A DNA stretch of 64,000 nucleotides. Origin: Leptospira stimsonii. Its GTDB lineage: Bacteria > Spirochaetota > Leptospiria > Leptospirales > Leptospiraceae. Shown here piece after piece: positions 25,404 through 33,039 of the stretch. The translations under genes and the position numbers were made by a program. The notes below the pieces were generated by a model, which was given only the letters and a program-made list of their open reading frames with translations, made no database searches and was not told the DNA's origin. The stretch is taken from contig NZ_QHCT01000011.1 of the NCBI RefSeq assembly GCF_003545885.1, positions 11,260 to 75,259 of the forward strand. Reading direction: 5' to 3'. Positions within the stretch are counted from its first letter, which is position 1. The number at the start of each line of letters is the position of its first letter.

Positions 25404-25655
25404 TCAAGCCGCCGTTGACAAACCGCTTCGCCAAATGGTCTCTTTCTTAGGTCGATTTTTACGACATTCAGAATATTCATAACGTTGCACGGAATAGCTC
25501 ACTCCAGGCGGTGCCGACTGCTGTAACCTTTCTGCCTCAACAATCGCAGTTTGTTCTGAATTTGGACCGGAAAACTCTTGGCCTATGGCTCCCCAAACCC
25601 TCTGTGTATTTGGGGTTGGATCAATATGCTTATATATGTGATATTCGATTCTCAT
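25404..25655 (-). CDS. Hypothetical protein (83 aa)
   Basis: An 83-residue protein from the ATG at 25655, one base after the upstream TAA. It reads MRIEYHIYKHIDPTPNTQRV, then IVEAERLQQSAPPGVSYSVQ. Beta-alpha-beta layout with two strands flanking a helix. No family recognised. It pairs with the 64-residue gene upstream as a two-gene unit. Confidence 0.6.
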   Translation of the reverse strand: MRIEYHIYKHIDPTPNTQRVWGAIGQEFSGPNSEQTAIVEAERLQQSAPPGVSYSVQRYEYSECRKNRPKKETIWRSGLSTAA

Positions 25656-25656
25656 T

Positions 25657-25851
25657 TTACGCCGCGTCATTGAAAGTATGATTCTTCGATTTTCTTTTTG
25701 CTTCCAAAAACTTTATAGCATCCCGGCGATCCATATACAAAATCTCTCCATCTTCTTCACGAAAAAAGAAAGTATCGGAGTCGTTAAGGGGTTTGAGAGT
25801 CTTTTCCAGTTGCGCAGGGGCTTCCTTAATATTAAATTTTGAAATTCTCAT
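25657..25851 (-). CDS. Hypothetical protein (64 aa)
   Basis: A 64-residue acidic-basic protein: MRISKFNIKEAPAQLEKTL, FFFREEDGEILYMDRRDAIK, then a Lys-rich end. The middle resembles a small beta hairpin plus helix as in some antitoxins, but this is only an impression. Directly upstream of the 83-residue gene. Confidence 0.55.
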   Translation of the reverse strand: MRISKFNIKEAPAQLEKTLKPLNDSDTFFFREEDGEILYMDRRDAIKFLEAKRKSKNHTFNDAA

Positions 25852-25978
25852 TTAGTTCTTACCTTTATGGTTTAGTATTTTGTTTCTACTTTCCGAAAAG
25901 ACCACATTCTATTTTTTAATTTCTATGTTTATGATAACCGACGTGCAATAAGCAATCACGGGATATTTGATTTTAAAT

Positions 25979-26320
25979 CTACGCGACTGCAAGATCACTG
26001 TCGATGTCTACTGAGTAAAATGAACAAACGATTCTAATTTGTTCCTGACAGATCTCAAATGACCGATTTATTTCTACGTATCCGAATCTTTGAAGCCTTT
26101 GAATATATCGAAATACAAATGCAGGAGAATCCAACGTTCGATCAGAAACGTCCTGAATTTTGATCTCTTTTTTGGATTTCATTAGAAGAGCCAAACTTAG
26201 TATCCCGACTTCAATTTTACTCAATCTCGAATCAAAGAGAAAGGACCCCTTTGCTTCGCCAAACATATCCTTCGCTTTTTCAGTATAAAATTCGTAAAAT
26301 GCCAATCGCGATTTTCTCAT
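25979..26320 (-). CDS. Winged-helix-like protein
   Basis: A 113-residue protein with a likely winged helix: SKIEVGILSLALLMKSKKE, IKIQDVSDRTLDSPAFVFRY, IQRLQRFGYVEINRSF. The pattern (helix, helix, recognition helix, then a hairpin with GYVEI) suits DNA binding. Its ATG overlaps the stop of the gene upstream (26317..26577). It may be a phage regulator. Confidence 0.55.
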   Translation of the reverse strand: MRKSRLAFYEFYTEKAKDMFGEAKGSFLFDSRLSKIEVGILSLALLMKSKKEIKIQDVSDRTLDSPAFVFRYIQRLQRFGYVEINRSFEICQEQIRIVCSFYSVDIDSDLAVA

Positions 26321-26577
26321 GCAATTTCTCCTAAAAATGAATCTGAATCGTAAAATTCATTTGTAAGATTCACGAGCTTTCCACCTTGAAATAGGCTATG
26401 GCCTTTTTTCAATTTCGAGTCAAAGCATTCTGTATTTTCTATTGAATATTGCCTGAATAGGTAAATCCGATTCTCCCTTTCCCGCCATCGACTCAGAGAA
26501 ATTACGTTCAAAATTTTTCCGTTATTGCTGATTTTCTTTCCAGAGCTTTTGCCCTTAGTATTTGTTCTAGTATCCAA
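26317..26577 (-). CDS. Hypothetical protein (86 aa)
   Basis: An 86-residue basic protein (MDTRTNTKGKSSGKKISNN, then VISLSRWRERENRIYLFRQY). No family recognised. It overlaps the downstream winged-helix gene by four bases, which argues it is translated. The shared ATCTACTAAG word lies about 70 bases upstream. Confidence 0.5.
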   Translation of the reverse strand: MDTRTNTKGKSSGKKISNNGKILNVISLSRWRERENRIYLFRQYSIENTECFDSKLKKGHSLFQGGKLVNLTNEFYDSDSFLGEIA

Positions 26578-26986
26578 CTGTTTATCCTAACTTTAAATAT
26601 TCTATTTTCGAATTTTTTATTTCGCCTAATGATCGCTAAATTTCGATCTACTAAGTTTAACTTCATCAATTTTCAATTTTTAGAATGTTCCTTTCAATAA
26701 AGCCTTGCCAAAAAGACTGATTTGCAAAATATATCTCCAGCATTTCGGCACCGATTTAACCAAATGAAAACATATTTATTTTCTTTCTTGAACGATATTA
26801 GCAAACCAGAATGCGTTATGAGTCCCTTTTGCTACCTTCTCGAAACAAGATCCGTTCTTGCGACCACCTATCTTCACCAATTTTTCTTAGTTTTACTCAC
26901 CTTCCAATGGGTAGGACAGGAAAAGGCCTTTTTTGCCAAAAACCATAATAATTATGGTTTGTAAAGACATATAATCCATAAATATT
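26578..26986. promoter_or_regulatory. Control region upstream of repressor 2
   Basis: A 409-base gap between divergent genes. It holds ATCTACTAAG at 26646..26655 (also at 19185..19194) and a perfect palindrome at 26940..26960 next to the repressor start. An 80-codon open frame at 26722..26964 spans the palindrome, has no clear ribosome site or family, and I do not call it a gene. Confidence 0.4.
26940..26960. promoter_or_regulatory. Perfect palindromic operator, 21 bp
   Basis: Two ten-base arms, AAACCATAAT and ATTATGGTTT, flank a single A. The site ends 26 bases before the ATG of the XRE gene at 26987, so it probably overlaps that gene's promoter. It is a good candidate for the site bound by that repressor. 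Confidence 0.65.
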
Positions 26987-27379
26987 ATGCCCACAAAGAA
27001 CACATTAAATTCTAATTTCAAAAAAATCCAAAAAGAGCTGAATCAGTCTAACGAGCAAATGGCAGAGGTCTTTCGGTGCTCAGTTCCTACTTTTGAGCTT
27101 TACAAAGCTGGAAAACAGATAATCCCCGAATATCGCTGGGATTATTTTGAGGCGAAATACCAAATAAGACGTGAATGGATGCAAACAGGTAGGGGAGATA
27201 GGGAAAAGAAAAGCTCAAATGATATTTTACGAGAGCTTGGAGAGGAAATGAAATTTTTAAAAAAACTTAAAACCCAGAAGCTGGCCGATCGGCTCGCAAA
27301 GATTCCCGATGATTTGCCCCCAAAGAAGTTAAAAATTTTGCATGACTTCCTTGATCTTTATCTTGAAAAAATTGAATAA
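26987..27379 (+). CDS. XRE-like repressor, copy 2
   Basis: A 130-residue protein. The N-terminal half has an HTH of XRE type (LNSNFKKIQKELNQSNEQMA then CSVPTFELYKAGKQIIPE) and the REWMQTGRGD linker phrase that parallels WLLNGKG and WILRGES in the sister genes. The C-terminus is a charged helical region. A perfect 21-bp palindrome lies just upstream. Its 3' end overlaps a convergent gene by 113 bases. Confidence 0.75.
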   Translation: MPTKNTLNSNFKKIQKELNQSNEQMAEVFRCSVPTFELYKAGKQIIPEYRWDYFEAKYQIRREWMQTGRGDREKKSSNDILRELGEEMKFLKKLKTQKLADRLAKIPDDLPPKKLKILHDFLDLYLEKIE

Positions 27380-27515
27380 CCTTCTCTACGGTATCATCTA
27401 CAGATTTAATCGGATCTTCACCTTTTACAAAGTTTTCAGCGAATTCGACAATCAATGTCTTTAATTCCGTTCGTAATTTGCTTTCCGCACTGGATAACAT
27501 TACTTTCTTGCTCAT
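27267..27515 (-). CDS. Small protein convergent with repressor 2
   Basis: An 82-residue protein (start ATG at 27515) read toward the repressor gene; its last 113 bases lie opposite the repressor's 3' end. MSKKVMLSSAESKLRTELKT then LIVEFAENFVKGED and VEKVIQFFQDKD match the gene at 25083..25283. This shared pattern, in the same relation to an XRE gene, is the main support. After FFQ the sequence diverges, as expected where it is constrained by the opposite strand. Confidence 0.55.
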   Translation of the reverse strand: MSKKVMLSSAESKLRTELKTLIVEFAENFVKGEDPIKSVDDTVEKVIQFFQDKDQGSHAKFLTSLGANHRESLRADRPASGF

Positions 27516-27720
27516 ACCAGAACGCTTCTCAACAGACAGTAGGACAGTCAAACGATTCGCAATTAAAAGAAAGTCCGTACTATAACTTGCAGAAATATCG
27601 TTTTCTTAGAATCGGTATATCAATTATTAAATTATCTATTCTTAGGCCGAAATGGCAGTTTCATATCCATTTTATTTCCTTTTGATTTTACTCTCAAATA
27701 CGGTTTGAAAGATGTTCGAC

Positions 27721-28650
27721 CTATGCCGCTTCCTGTTTTTGATTTGAACCCGGTTCTTGAAAAAAGATTGCGATCTTTTCTATTATCTCTTCCGTGAAAT
27801 ACTTAAAAACGATCATTCTTAAAGATTCAGGTATTGCATTTTTAATCAAAAGAGATCCAGAACGTTCTTCCACTTGAATTTTCTCGAGAATTTCGATACT
27901 CGACTTGGTTAAGCGCTCTTTCGACCAGTTAATAAAATCTTCCCAAGAAGAGCCTTTTTTACTATTTTCATGAAGTTCACTTTCATTTTGAAGATTTTTA
28001 CAAATTCCTAAAACATACCGAAGGTTCGACTGCATCCCTCTCGTTGTAGCAATAGCCAGAGATTTTGCGAATACTGACTTTCCAAATTTTTCTTCTAAGG
28101 CTTGAGCGGTCAATTTCGAGTCTTTCGATTTTATTTCAGATGTTACAACCTTGCTCGTTGCAGTACTTAATATATTCTCTGTACTAAAGTCTTGTACAAC
28201 CAGCCCACCCTCTTGGTGTACGCCACTGGAAGCGCACTCATTAGGATTGGTATTCTGGAAGACCACGATAGGGATATTTTTTTCATCAGAATCGTCTTTT
28301 TTGGGATTCTGTATATCCGTGTTTAATTGAGCTATCTCAAACAACGTAATAGTGTCATTATCTCCCCTACCCTCTCGTTTCGGAGAAATCCAACCCAGTT
28401 CTTTGAGACGCTTTTTGTATTTTATTACAGTATTTTTAGTTAGCGCAGATCGCGAACAAAGAGTGGCTCTTTTGATCTTTGGATTCTCTTCGTCATCCGG
28501 ACCTTTTCCTATTGAGGCATAGCAGAGATTGCCCCGACCGCTAAACGACCACATGGCACCGAAGACGATTATCAACTGCGCCTTCTCTTTTGGTTTTATT
28601 CGTTTGTCCCGAAGAAATGCTCCGGGTACTCGTAGATGAATGCCTTCCAC
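27721..28650 (-). CDS. Replication initiator-like protein
   Basis: A 310-residue protein from the GTG at 28650, which has AAAAGGAAAAAATC before it; a GTG at 28695 would add 15 residues without a ribosome site. Residues about 10 to 100 form a winged helix (KPKEKAQLIIVFGAMWSFSG, CSRSALTKNTVIKYKKRLKE, LGWISPKREGRG), as in plasmid and phage initiators. The C-terminus, with SSWEDFINWSKERLTKSSIE and LRMIVFKYFTEE, matches the initiator at 20645. Placed beside parA and parB, it probably starts replication of the plasmid-like form. Confidence 0.65.
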   Translation of the reverse strand: MEGIHLRVPGAFLRDKRIKPKEKAQLIIVFGAMWSFSGRGNLCYASIGKGPDDEENPKIKRATLCSRSALTKNTVIKYKKRLKELGWISPKREGRGDNDTITLFEIAQLNTDIQNPKKDDSDEKNIPIVVFQNTNPNECASSGVHQEGGLVVQDFSTENILSTATSKVVTSEIKSKDSKLTAQALEEKFGKSVFAKSLAIATTRGMQSNLRYVLGICKNLQNESELHENSKKGSSWEDFINWSKERLTKSSIEILEKIQVEERSGSLLIKNAIPESLRMIVFKYFTEEIIEKIAIFFQEPGSNQKQEAA

Positions 28651-29060
28651 GATTTTTTCCTTTTCTGAGGTGCGGACATATAACGGGTTACGCACGGCAG
28701 ATTGATTTGCCCTACTTCAATTCGGGGAACTCATAGGAATAGCTTGGAGCCTGTTCGGATGGTCCTCGATTCTTTGCAATTCGGCCGTATTGTGAGATGG
28801 GCCGTGTCTAAGTTATGTCTCCTTAGACGGGTACAAATCTAGATAAACTGGTTAAAAGCCGTCAAGCAGAAAAAGAGACATAATTTTATTATTTTGGAGG
28901 AATCGGACGAGCCTGCGGGCATCTCACCTCCACACAGGCTGTCTGCAAAGAATCTCGGAATGATTCTCTCGGTACATTAAATCTGGTGTACTGATTTGGG
29001 TACTGTTTTTTTGAAATAAATTAAAAAAAATTGAATAGTTCGTAATTCTTTATTTAAGGG
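28651..29060. other. Non-coding region, possible origin or RNA
   Basis: About 400 bases between rep and parB without a gene. It contains a hairpin, GTCTAAG / CTTAGAC with nine bases between (28806..28828), a second possible stem AGCCTG / CAGGCT around 28914..28945, an AGAATC / GATTCT stem near 28949..28967, and four GTAC words, three of them close together at 28972, 28988 and 29000. It could be an origin, a countertranscribed RNA or both. No clear iteron array. Confidence 0.35.
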
Positions 29061-29735
29061 TTAGGGTTTTTGAAGTTTGTCAATTTCCTTTTGTTTGCTT
29101 TTGATTTGCGTTTGAAGGGATATTATTTCATTTTTAAGCGCCCTAATTAGAGCTTGTTTTTGCTTAGTAGTGAGCGGAAACTCCTGATGTTCGGTTTGTT
29201 TTTTTTTGGAAGACTGAGTTTTGCCATCCCTACCTTTGCGTTTTTCCAGGTGGGGAATTTCCCCACCTGATTCCAGCCGCTTTCGAATAGTGCTAACTGT
29301 TTTGTGATCCACGCCAGCTTTTTTTGCTATTACTCGATCCGATTCCTCTGGAGAATTACGAAGTTTCCACTCAGCAATTTTCCTCTTTTGGTTATTTGTG
29401 AGATGGCGGCGCTCTAAGTTTTCCCCCAAGGCAAAGTCGATTTTCTCTTGTCTGGAGCCGCCTTCGTAAACTTCAATATCAAGCGTTTCGAAATTTAATT
29501 TTGTAGAAATTTCTAGGCGGTTTGCACCAGATAATACTAAGAATTTGCGGTTTTCTCCGAAGTATCCACGCAATGGGTCTTTTACTCCAATCTTAGAAAT
29601 AGAAGTATATAGCTTTGCGTAATCCTCATCGGAAATTGGCATCATCCATTGTACTTCTAAAAGTTCGGGCGCAAGCTCCATTTGAGAAATTTTATATGGA
29701 CGCGATCCGACTTTTCTCAGTCCATTTTCACTCAT
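29061..29735 (-). CDS. parB: Partition protein ParB
   Basis: A 224-residue protein that binds parS sites and loads partition complexes. The N-terminal domain has YTSISKIGVKDPLRGYFGEN and FLVLSGANRLEISTKLNFET, the ParB phosphate motif region, and NLERRHLTNNQKRKIAEWKL; a helix-turn-helix follows (DRVIAKKAGVDHKTVSTIRK). The C-terminus is a basic coiled coil (EIISLQTQIKSKQKEIDKLQ). Its start overlaps the parA stop by four bases. A 23-bp palindrome lies inside the coding sequence, encoding part of SGGEIPHLEK. Confidence 0.85.
   Translation of the reverse strand: MSENGLRKVGSRPYKISQMELAPELLEVQWMMPISDEDYAKLYTSISKIGVKDPLRGYFGENRKFLVLSGANRLEISTKLNFETLDIEVYEGGSRQEKIDFALGENLERRHLTNNQKRKIAEWKLRNSPEESDRVIAKKAGVDHKTVSTIRKRLESGGEIPHLEKRKGRDGKTQSSKKKQTEHQEFPLTTKQKQALIRALKNEIISLQTQIKSKQKEIDKLQKP
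29247..29269. promoter_or_regulatory. parS-like palindrome inside parB
   Basis: A perfect 23-bp palindrome: arms CAGGTGGGGAA and TTCCCCACCTG about one central base. The same 23 bases in inverse orientation lie at 30649..30671, and a nine-base half, CAGGTGGGG, at 30694. Such sites next to parAB are candidates for ParB binding. Confidence 0.7.
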
Positions 29736-30469
29736 TTCTTTTTCTCCAAAATAGAAAGTACGACTGATACCAATCCGTCATTTAATGAAGATGTTATTTT
29801 CCTGTCCTCCGAAGCTAATGAGCTAGAGGTTATGTTTTTTGGGAGAAATCCAATCTGATATTTATCAAAATGGATTCTGAATAATCTCGCGTATCTGGCT
29901 TGAAATCCATCCCCTTCCGGCTCTTTCCAGCCGATGTAGATGATTTCCGGAGTTTTTTCTAGGTTTAAAATTGATTCTACCGTATAAAGAGTTGGATCAA
30001 AAGAGGGAGGTGTTGTTTCGCAAGGGACAATAATTCTATTCGCGAAAAGTATCGCTGAGCGTGTTATCCCTTGGACAGTTGGCGGCGTATCAATTAAAAT
30101 ATAATCGTACGAATCCAGAATTGAGTTTTTGAAAGTGTCTCGAAGTGCAAACGGCTCAATCGAAGCAAAAATTTTATCTAATTTGTGATTCGCTGGAATA
30201 ATGTGAAGAATCCCATTGTGTTTGGAGTGATGTGAGGGATGGATGTTTTCATTCAATTTGGGGGTATCGCCCATCAGAATATCAAAGAGTCCCTTTCTCG
30301 TTTCCGTCTCTTCGGACCTATGTAGGTGGAGAGAAGATATTCCACCTTGAGGATCAGAATCAATTATGAGTACCCTTTTACCTAAGTTGGCTAGACTTTT
30401 TGCAAAAATCGAAGTTTCAGTCGTTTTGCCGGCCCCGCCTTTTTGATTAACTATTGCGATTATTTCCAT
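29732..30469 (-). CDS. parA: Partition ATPase ParA
   Basis: A 245-residue Walker-type ATPase that moves or positions replicons. Visible motifs: MEIIAIVNQKGGAGKTTETS with the deviant Walker A (residues 9 to 17), IDSDPQGG (A' box region, near 37 to 44), and YDYILIDTPPTVQGITRSAI (Walker B). Full length for a plasmid or phage ParA without an N-terminal HTH. It overlaps parB, forming the usual parAB operon; two parS-like elements lie just upstream. Confidence 0.92.
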   Translation of the reverse strand: MEIIAIVNQKGGAGKTTETSIFAKSLANLGKRVLIIDSDPQGGISSLHLHRSEETETRKGLFDILMGDTPKLNENIHPSHHSKHNGILHIIPANHKLDKIFASIEPFALRDTFKNSILDSYDYILIDTPPTVQGITRSAILFANRIIVPCETTPPSFDPTLYTVESILNLEKTPEIIYIGWKEPEGDGFQARYARLFRIHFDKYQIGFLPKNITSSSLASEDRKITSSLNDGLVSVVLSILEKKK

Positions 30470-30941
30470 CGATTATAAGCATTCTAGTTGTACAAAAATT
30501 GGGAAAGCGAAAATTTTGAAATACCTAATTTGCTTAAAAAAATCGTTTACTGTATGTCAGTCGTTGAGAGGAGGCGATTACTTAAACGGGCAATTATTGA
30601 AAATTGGAGTAGGTTCGTCTGCTTAGAAGTTACCAATGTCAGGGAAGCCAGGTGGGGAAATTCCCCACCTGTAGAAGAGTATATTCAAGTAGCCAGGTGG
30701 GGCTAAAAAATAGTTACACAAAAATTGATCTTCAAATTCTCAATCTATAGAATTGGTAGCAATCGCATTAAAGGCATCTCGCAATCTATCTATATGGACG
30801 GAAGGTTACTAACAAAATGTAGGATAGTCAAATGACTTTTCTAGAGAAAGTATAGTTTATTTTATTATTTCAATAAACGTATTTGATTGGATGAAGGGTG
30901 CTACTCGGCAATAAATTGAAGAGGGATTGACAACAAGTAAA
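30470..30941. promoter_or_regulatory. Upstream region of parAB with parS-like sites
   Basis: A 472-base gap. It holds the second 23-bp palindrome (30649..30671), a nine-base half-site at 30694..30702 and AT-rich sequence. A short open frame on the plus strand at 30488..30706 reads through the palindromes and is unlikely to be a gene. The parAB promoter should lie in the first 150 bases. Confidence 0.5.
30649..30671. promoter_or_regulatory. parS-like palindrome upstream of parA
   Basis: Same 23-bp palindrome as inside parB, in inverse orientation, 180 bases before the parA start. A half-site, CAGGTGGGG, follows 22 bases after it. Likely part of the partition centre and perhaps of parAB autoregulation. 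Confidence 0.75.
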
Positions 30942-31292
30942 TCAGGTTTTGGATAGTTCACTTTTCAATCTTTCAATTTGAATCGTTAGCTCTCTATTCT
31001 CTTCAACTAAGAAATCCCGTATTCGTTCAGCTTCATGGAGTTTATTTTGAAGGGATATTTTTTCCGAGAAAATAACTTTCAGTTCGTTTCGATACCAATC
31101 GGCTTTACGCTTCAGAATTCTTTTTTTAAGAATGAGACGGCTCGTAAATATATAAATTTTAAGTTCCTTTGGGAGCGTCTCTTTTATAGTACGAAATTTT
31201 GCCGCGACGGCGATCTTGCGTCTCAATATTGGCAGGCTTCCTAATGAATTTTCTAACTCGTGGAGATCATACCATTTAGGCATATTTTGCAT
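30942..31292 (-). CDS. Coiled-coil hypothetical protein
   Basis: A 116-residue protein. The first half is basic (RRKIAVAAKFRTIKETLPKE) and the second a long coiled coil (SEKISLQNKLHEAERIRDFL, ENRELTIQIERLKSELS). The ATG could be at 31292 or three codons later. No family recognised. It is an isolated gene between the parAB control region and an XRE gene. Confidence 0.55.
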   Translation of the reverse strand: MQNMPKWYDLHELENSLGSLPILRRKIAVAAKFRTIKETLPKELKIYIFTSRLILKKRILKRKADWYRNELKVIFSEKISLQNKLHEAERIRDFLVEENRELTIQIERLKSELSKT

Positions 31293-31525
31293 TCTCCGAA
31301 GAAAAATATGTTTTTCTATTTGAGTTCCAAAGAACTAACATATGCAATTGATCCGAACATTGCGTTTTGCGAGTTGCCTTTTTCGGTCGGCGGAAGTTAT
31401 CTAAAAAAAACTCATTTTCTTTATTCAATTTTCTTTTTAAGATTGTCATAAAATGCCTTTAGCTTAATGTTTTAGTACAATTCAGAAGCGAGCTCATATC
31501 TTACTGATGAGCAAATTTGTGATGC

Positions 31526-31972
31526 ATGTCAAATAAAATTATCACAATACCATTAGAAAATATCGACCTCTCGTCTCCCGGAAAGCGGCTTCGTTATGCT
31601 ATTAAAAACATTCTCGCTATGAACGACGAAGATTTTGCTATTTCCGTCGGGAAGTCTCAAAACTATATAAGTTATATCTGCAATGATAAGCGACCATTGC
31701 TCGATAAGCTTGCCGCAGAAATCGAATCTGTTCATAGAATATCTGGTCTTTGGCTTATAAGGGGCGAAGGGAGTGCGGAGATAAATTCTGTTTCTGAAGG
31801 AAGCTCTGGAACTATTCAAAAAATGAAGAAAAGAGATTATCTTTGGAATAAAATTTCTAACGACAAGGCAGAGGATATTCTTTTGGCATTTTACGACCAT
31901 ATTCCGGTCGAGACACGAAATCTTATCTATCAAATGATATCCGCAGTATCGAAACAAAATCGATCTACTTAA
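31526..31972 (+). CDS. XRE-like repressor, copy 3
   Basis: A 148-residue protein. It has SPGKRLRYAIKNILAMNDED, then FAISVGKSQNYISYICNDKR (HTH) and IESVHRISGLWLIRGEGSAE, the linker phrase shared by the four repressors here. The C-terminus is helical (AEDILLAFYDHIPVETRNLI). No peptidase domain. Its end overlaps the convergent membrane protein gene by eight bases. A six-base inverted repeat (GCTCAT / ATGAGC) lies just upstream. Confidence 0.72.
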   Translation: MSNKIITIPLENIDLSSPGKRLRYAIKNILAMNDEDFAISVGKSQNYISYICNDKRPLLDKLAAEIESVHRISGLWLIRGEGSAEINSVSEGSSGTIQKMKKRDYLWNKISNDKAEDILLAFYDHIPVETRNLIYQMISAVSKQNRST

Positions 31973-32870
31973 AATATTTTCCAAATTTCTTCGAAAGAAT
32001 TTGTGCCCGTTTTTCCACGGAGAGTTCCCCGGCGCCGGTTGCTAAGTTGTAATCCTGAATCAAAATCTCTTTCGTAATTTCCTCTTTCTGCTTTGAGCTT
32101 TTTTGAACATATCTTATTGGATCGAGTTTTTCTAATACTCGCAAGAACCAACTTGAGGCCATCTTGTTGATGATTGGTAAATCCTCCCCTCTTATTACCT
32201 TTGATTTAATTTGAAAGGCATCATAGTGTAGTATGGCGACCGCCCAAAATAAGGAAGCGATGATTAAACCGATTGAAGAGAGGTATGGTTTGTAAATTCC
32301 GAAAAGGGGCAAAAAATACACGAAGATCGTCGTGAGCGGCAAGGCAAGGATCGCTCCTAATAAAACTAAAAAAAGCCTGACTTTGAAATCGCCCCGCGAA
32401 ATTAGCATCTTCCGGATAATAGCACAAATCGACAATATCATCCAAAATACCAAATAAATCACCAAAAGATGATAATTTAGATTCAAATCAAATATGAAGT
32501 TATTATGGTCCTTGAGGGTCGCCATATTTTGCGTTAAACACACAATGGTAACATATGCAAGTCCGAAAAAGCCGAGAAAATACGACCATATTGGTAGCCT
32601 TTTATCAGGGTTTTCGATAATCGAACTAAGAGCATATAACGTGAAAGTAGCATAAGAAATCGGAAGGAAAGTAAGATTTAGCGCTATATTGCGAAATTCA
32701 ATAGGAAGAAATACTCTGAATGCCTGTATGATCATCCATGAAGAGAGAAATAAACTTAAGATTAAAAAAATAGTCGGAGCCTTCTGTTTTGGTTTTAATT
32801 TAAAAACGTAAACGCCAAAGAGAATATGCAGAACGCCAGCTAAGATTGGAAAGAGAATGTTTAGATTCAA
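31965..32870 (-). CDS. Seven-helix membrane protein (7TM sensor-like), copy 1
   Basis: A 301-residue membrane protein with a TTG start. About seven hydrophobic segments cover residues 5 to 220 (for example ILFPILAGVLHILFGVYVF, FFGLAYVTIVCL, VFWMILSICAII, FLVLLGAILALPLTTIFVYF), and a 75-residue cytoplasmic tail follows. The architecture is like the N-terminal 7TM part of some histidine kinases, without a kinase. It is a paralogue of 55785..56708: both share the FVYFLPLFGIYKPYLS / FVYVLPFFGIFKGYLS stretch and the following LFWAVAILHYDAF / FLWSVAIIQYNAF. Confidence 0.75.
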   Translation of the reverse strand: MNLNILFPILAGVLHILFGVYVFKLKPKQKAPTIFLILSLFLSSWMIIQAFRVFLPIEFRNIALNLTFLPISYATFTLYALSSIIENPDKRLPIWSYFLGFFGLAYVTIVCLTQNMATLKDHNNFIFDLNLNYHLLVIYLVFWMILSICAIIRKMLISRGDFKVRLFLVLLGAILALPLTTIFVYFLPLFGIYKPYLSSIGLIIASLFWAVAILHYDAFQIKSKVIRGEDLPIINKMASSWFLRVLEKLDPIRYVQKSSKQKEEITKEILIQDYNLATGAGELSVEKRAQILSKKFGKYFK

Positions 32871-32972
32871 AGTGATAACCTGAATGATAAAGTTTCGAAT
32901 TTAAAATATTTAATTAAAGATTTTTGTGTCGCTTTTTAACAAATGCTTCCATTTTAAATTTCCAAAAAAGTA

Positions 32973-33003
32973 ATTGTCGTGACAATAGGTATTATAATAA
33001 TAC
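32973..33003. promoter_or_regulatory. Twin inverted repeats between divergent genes
   Basis: Two palindromes lie side by side: ATTGTCGTGACAAT (six-base arms) at 32973..32986 and GTATTATAATAATAC (seven-base arms, central A) at 32989..33003. A GTATTAT half-site recurs at 33020. They lie between the divergent membrane gene and the XRE gene at 33040, a typical operator place. Confidence 0.5.
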
Positions 33004-33039
33004 ATTTGTCAATAAAAAAGTATTATTTCTGGACTTAAT

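Noticed and set aside
26722..26964. Open frame of 80 codons on the plus strand before repressor 2
   Set aside because: It spans the perfect palindrome, has no ribosome site and resembles no protein family.
28161..28225. GTAC words inside the replication gene as iterons
   Set aside because: Spacing of 18, 13 and 24 bases is irregular, unlike the 21-base period at 21285..21410.
30488..30706. Open frame of 72 codons upstream of parA
   Set aside because: It covers the parS-like palindromes and reads their repeats as protein; better explained as non-coding control DNA.
31260..31451. Open frame of 63 codons on the plus strand
   Set aside because: Overlaps the start of the opposite coiled-coil gene and has no ribosome site.
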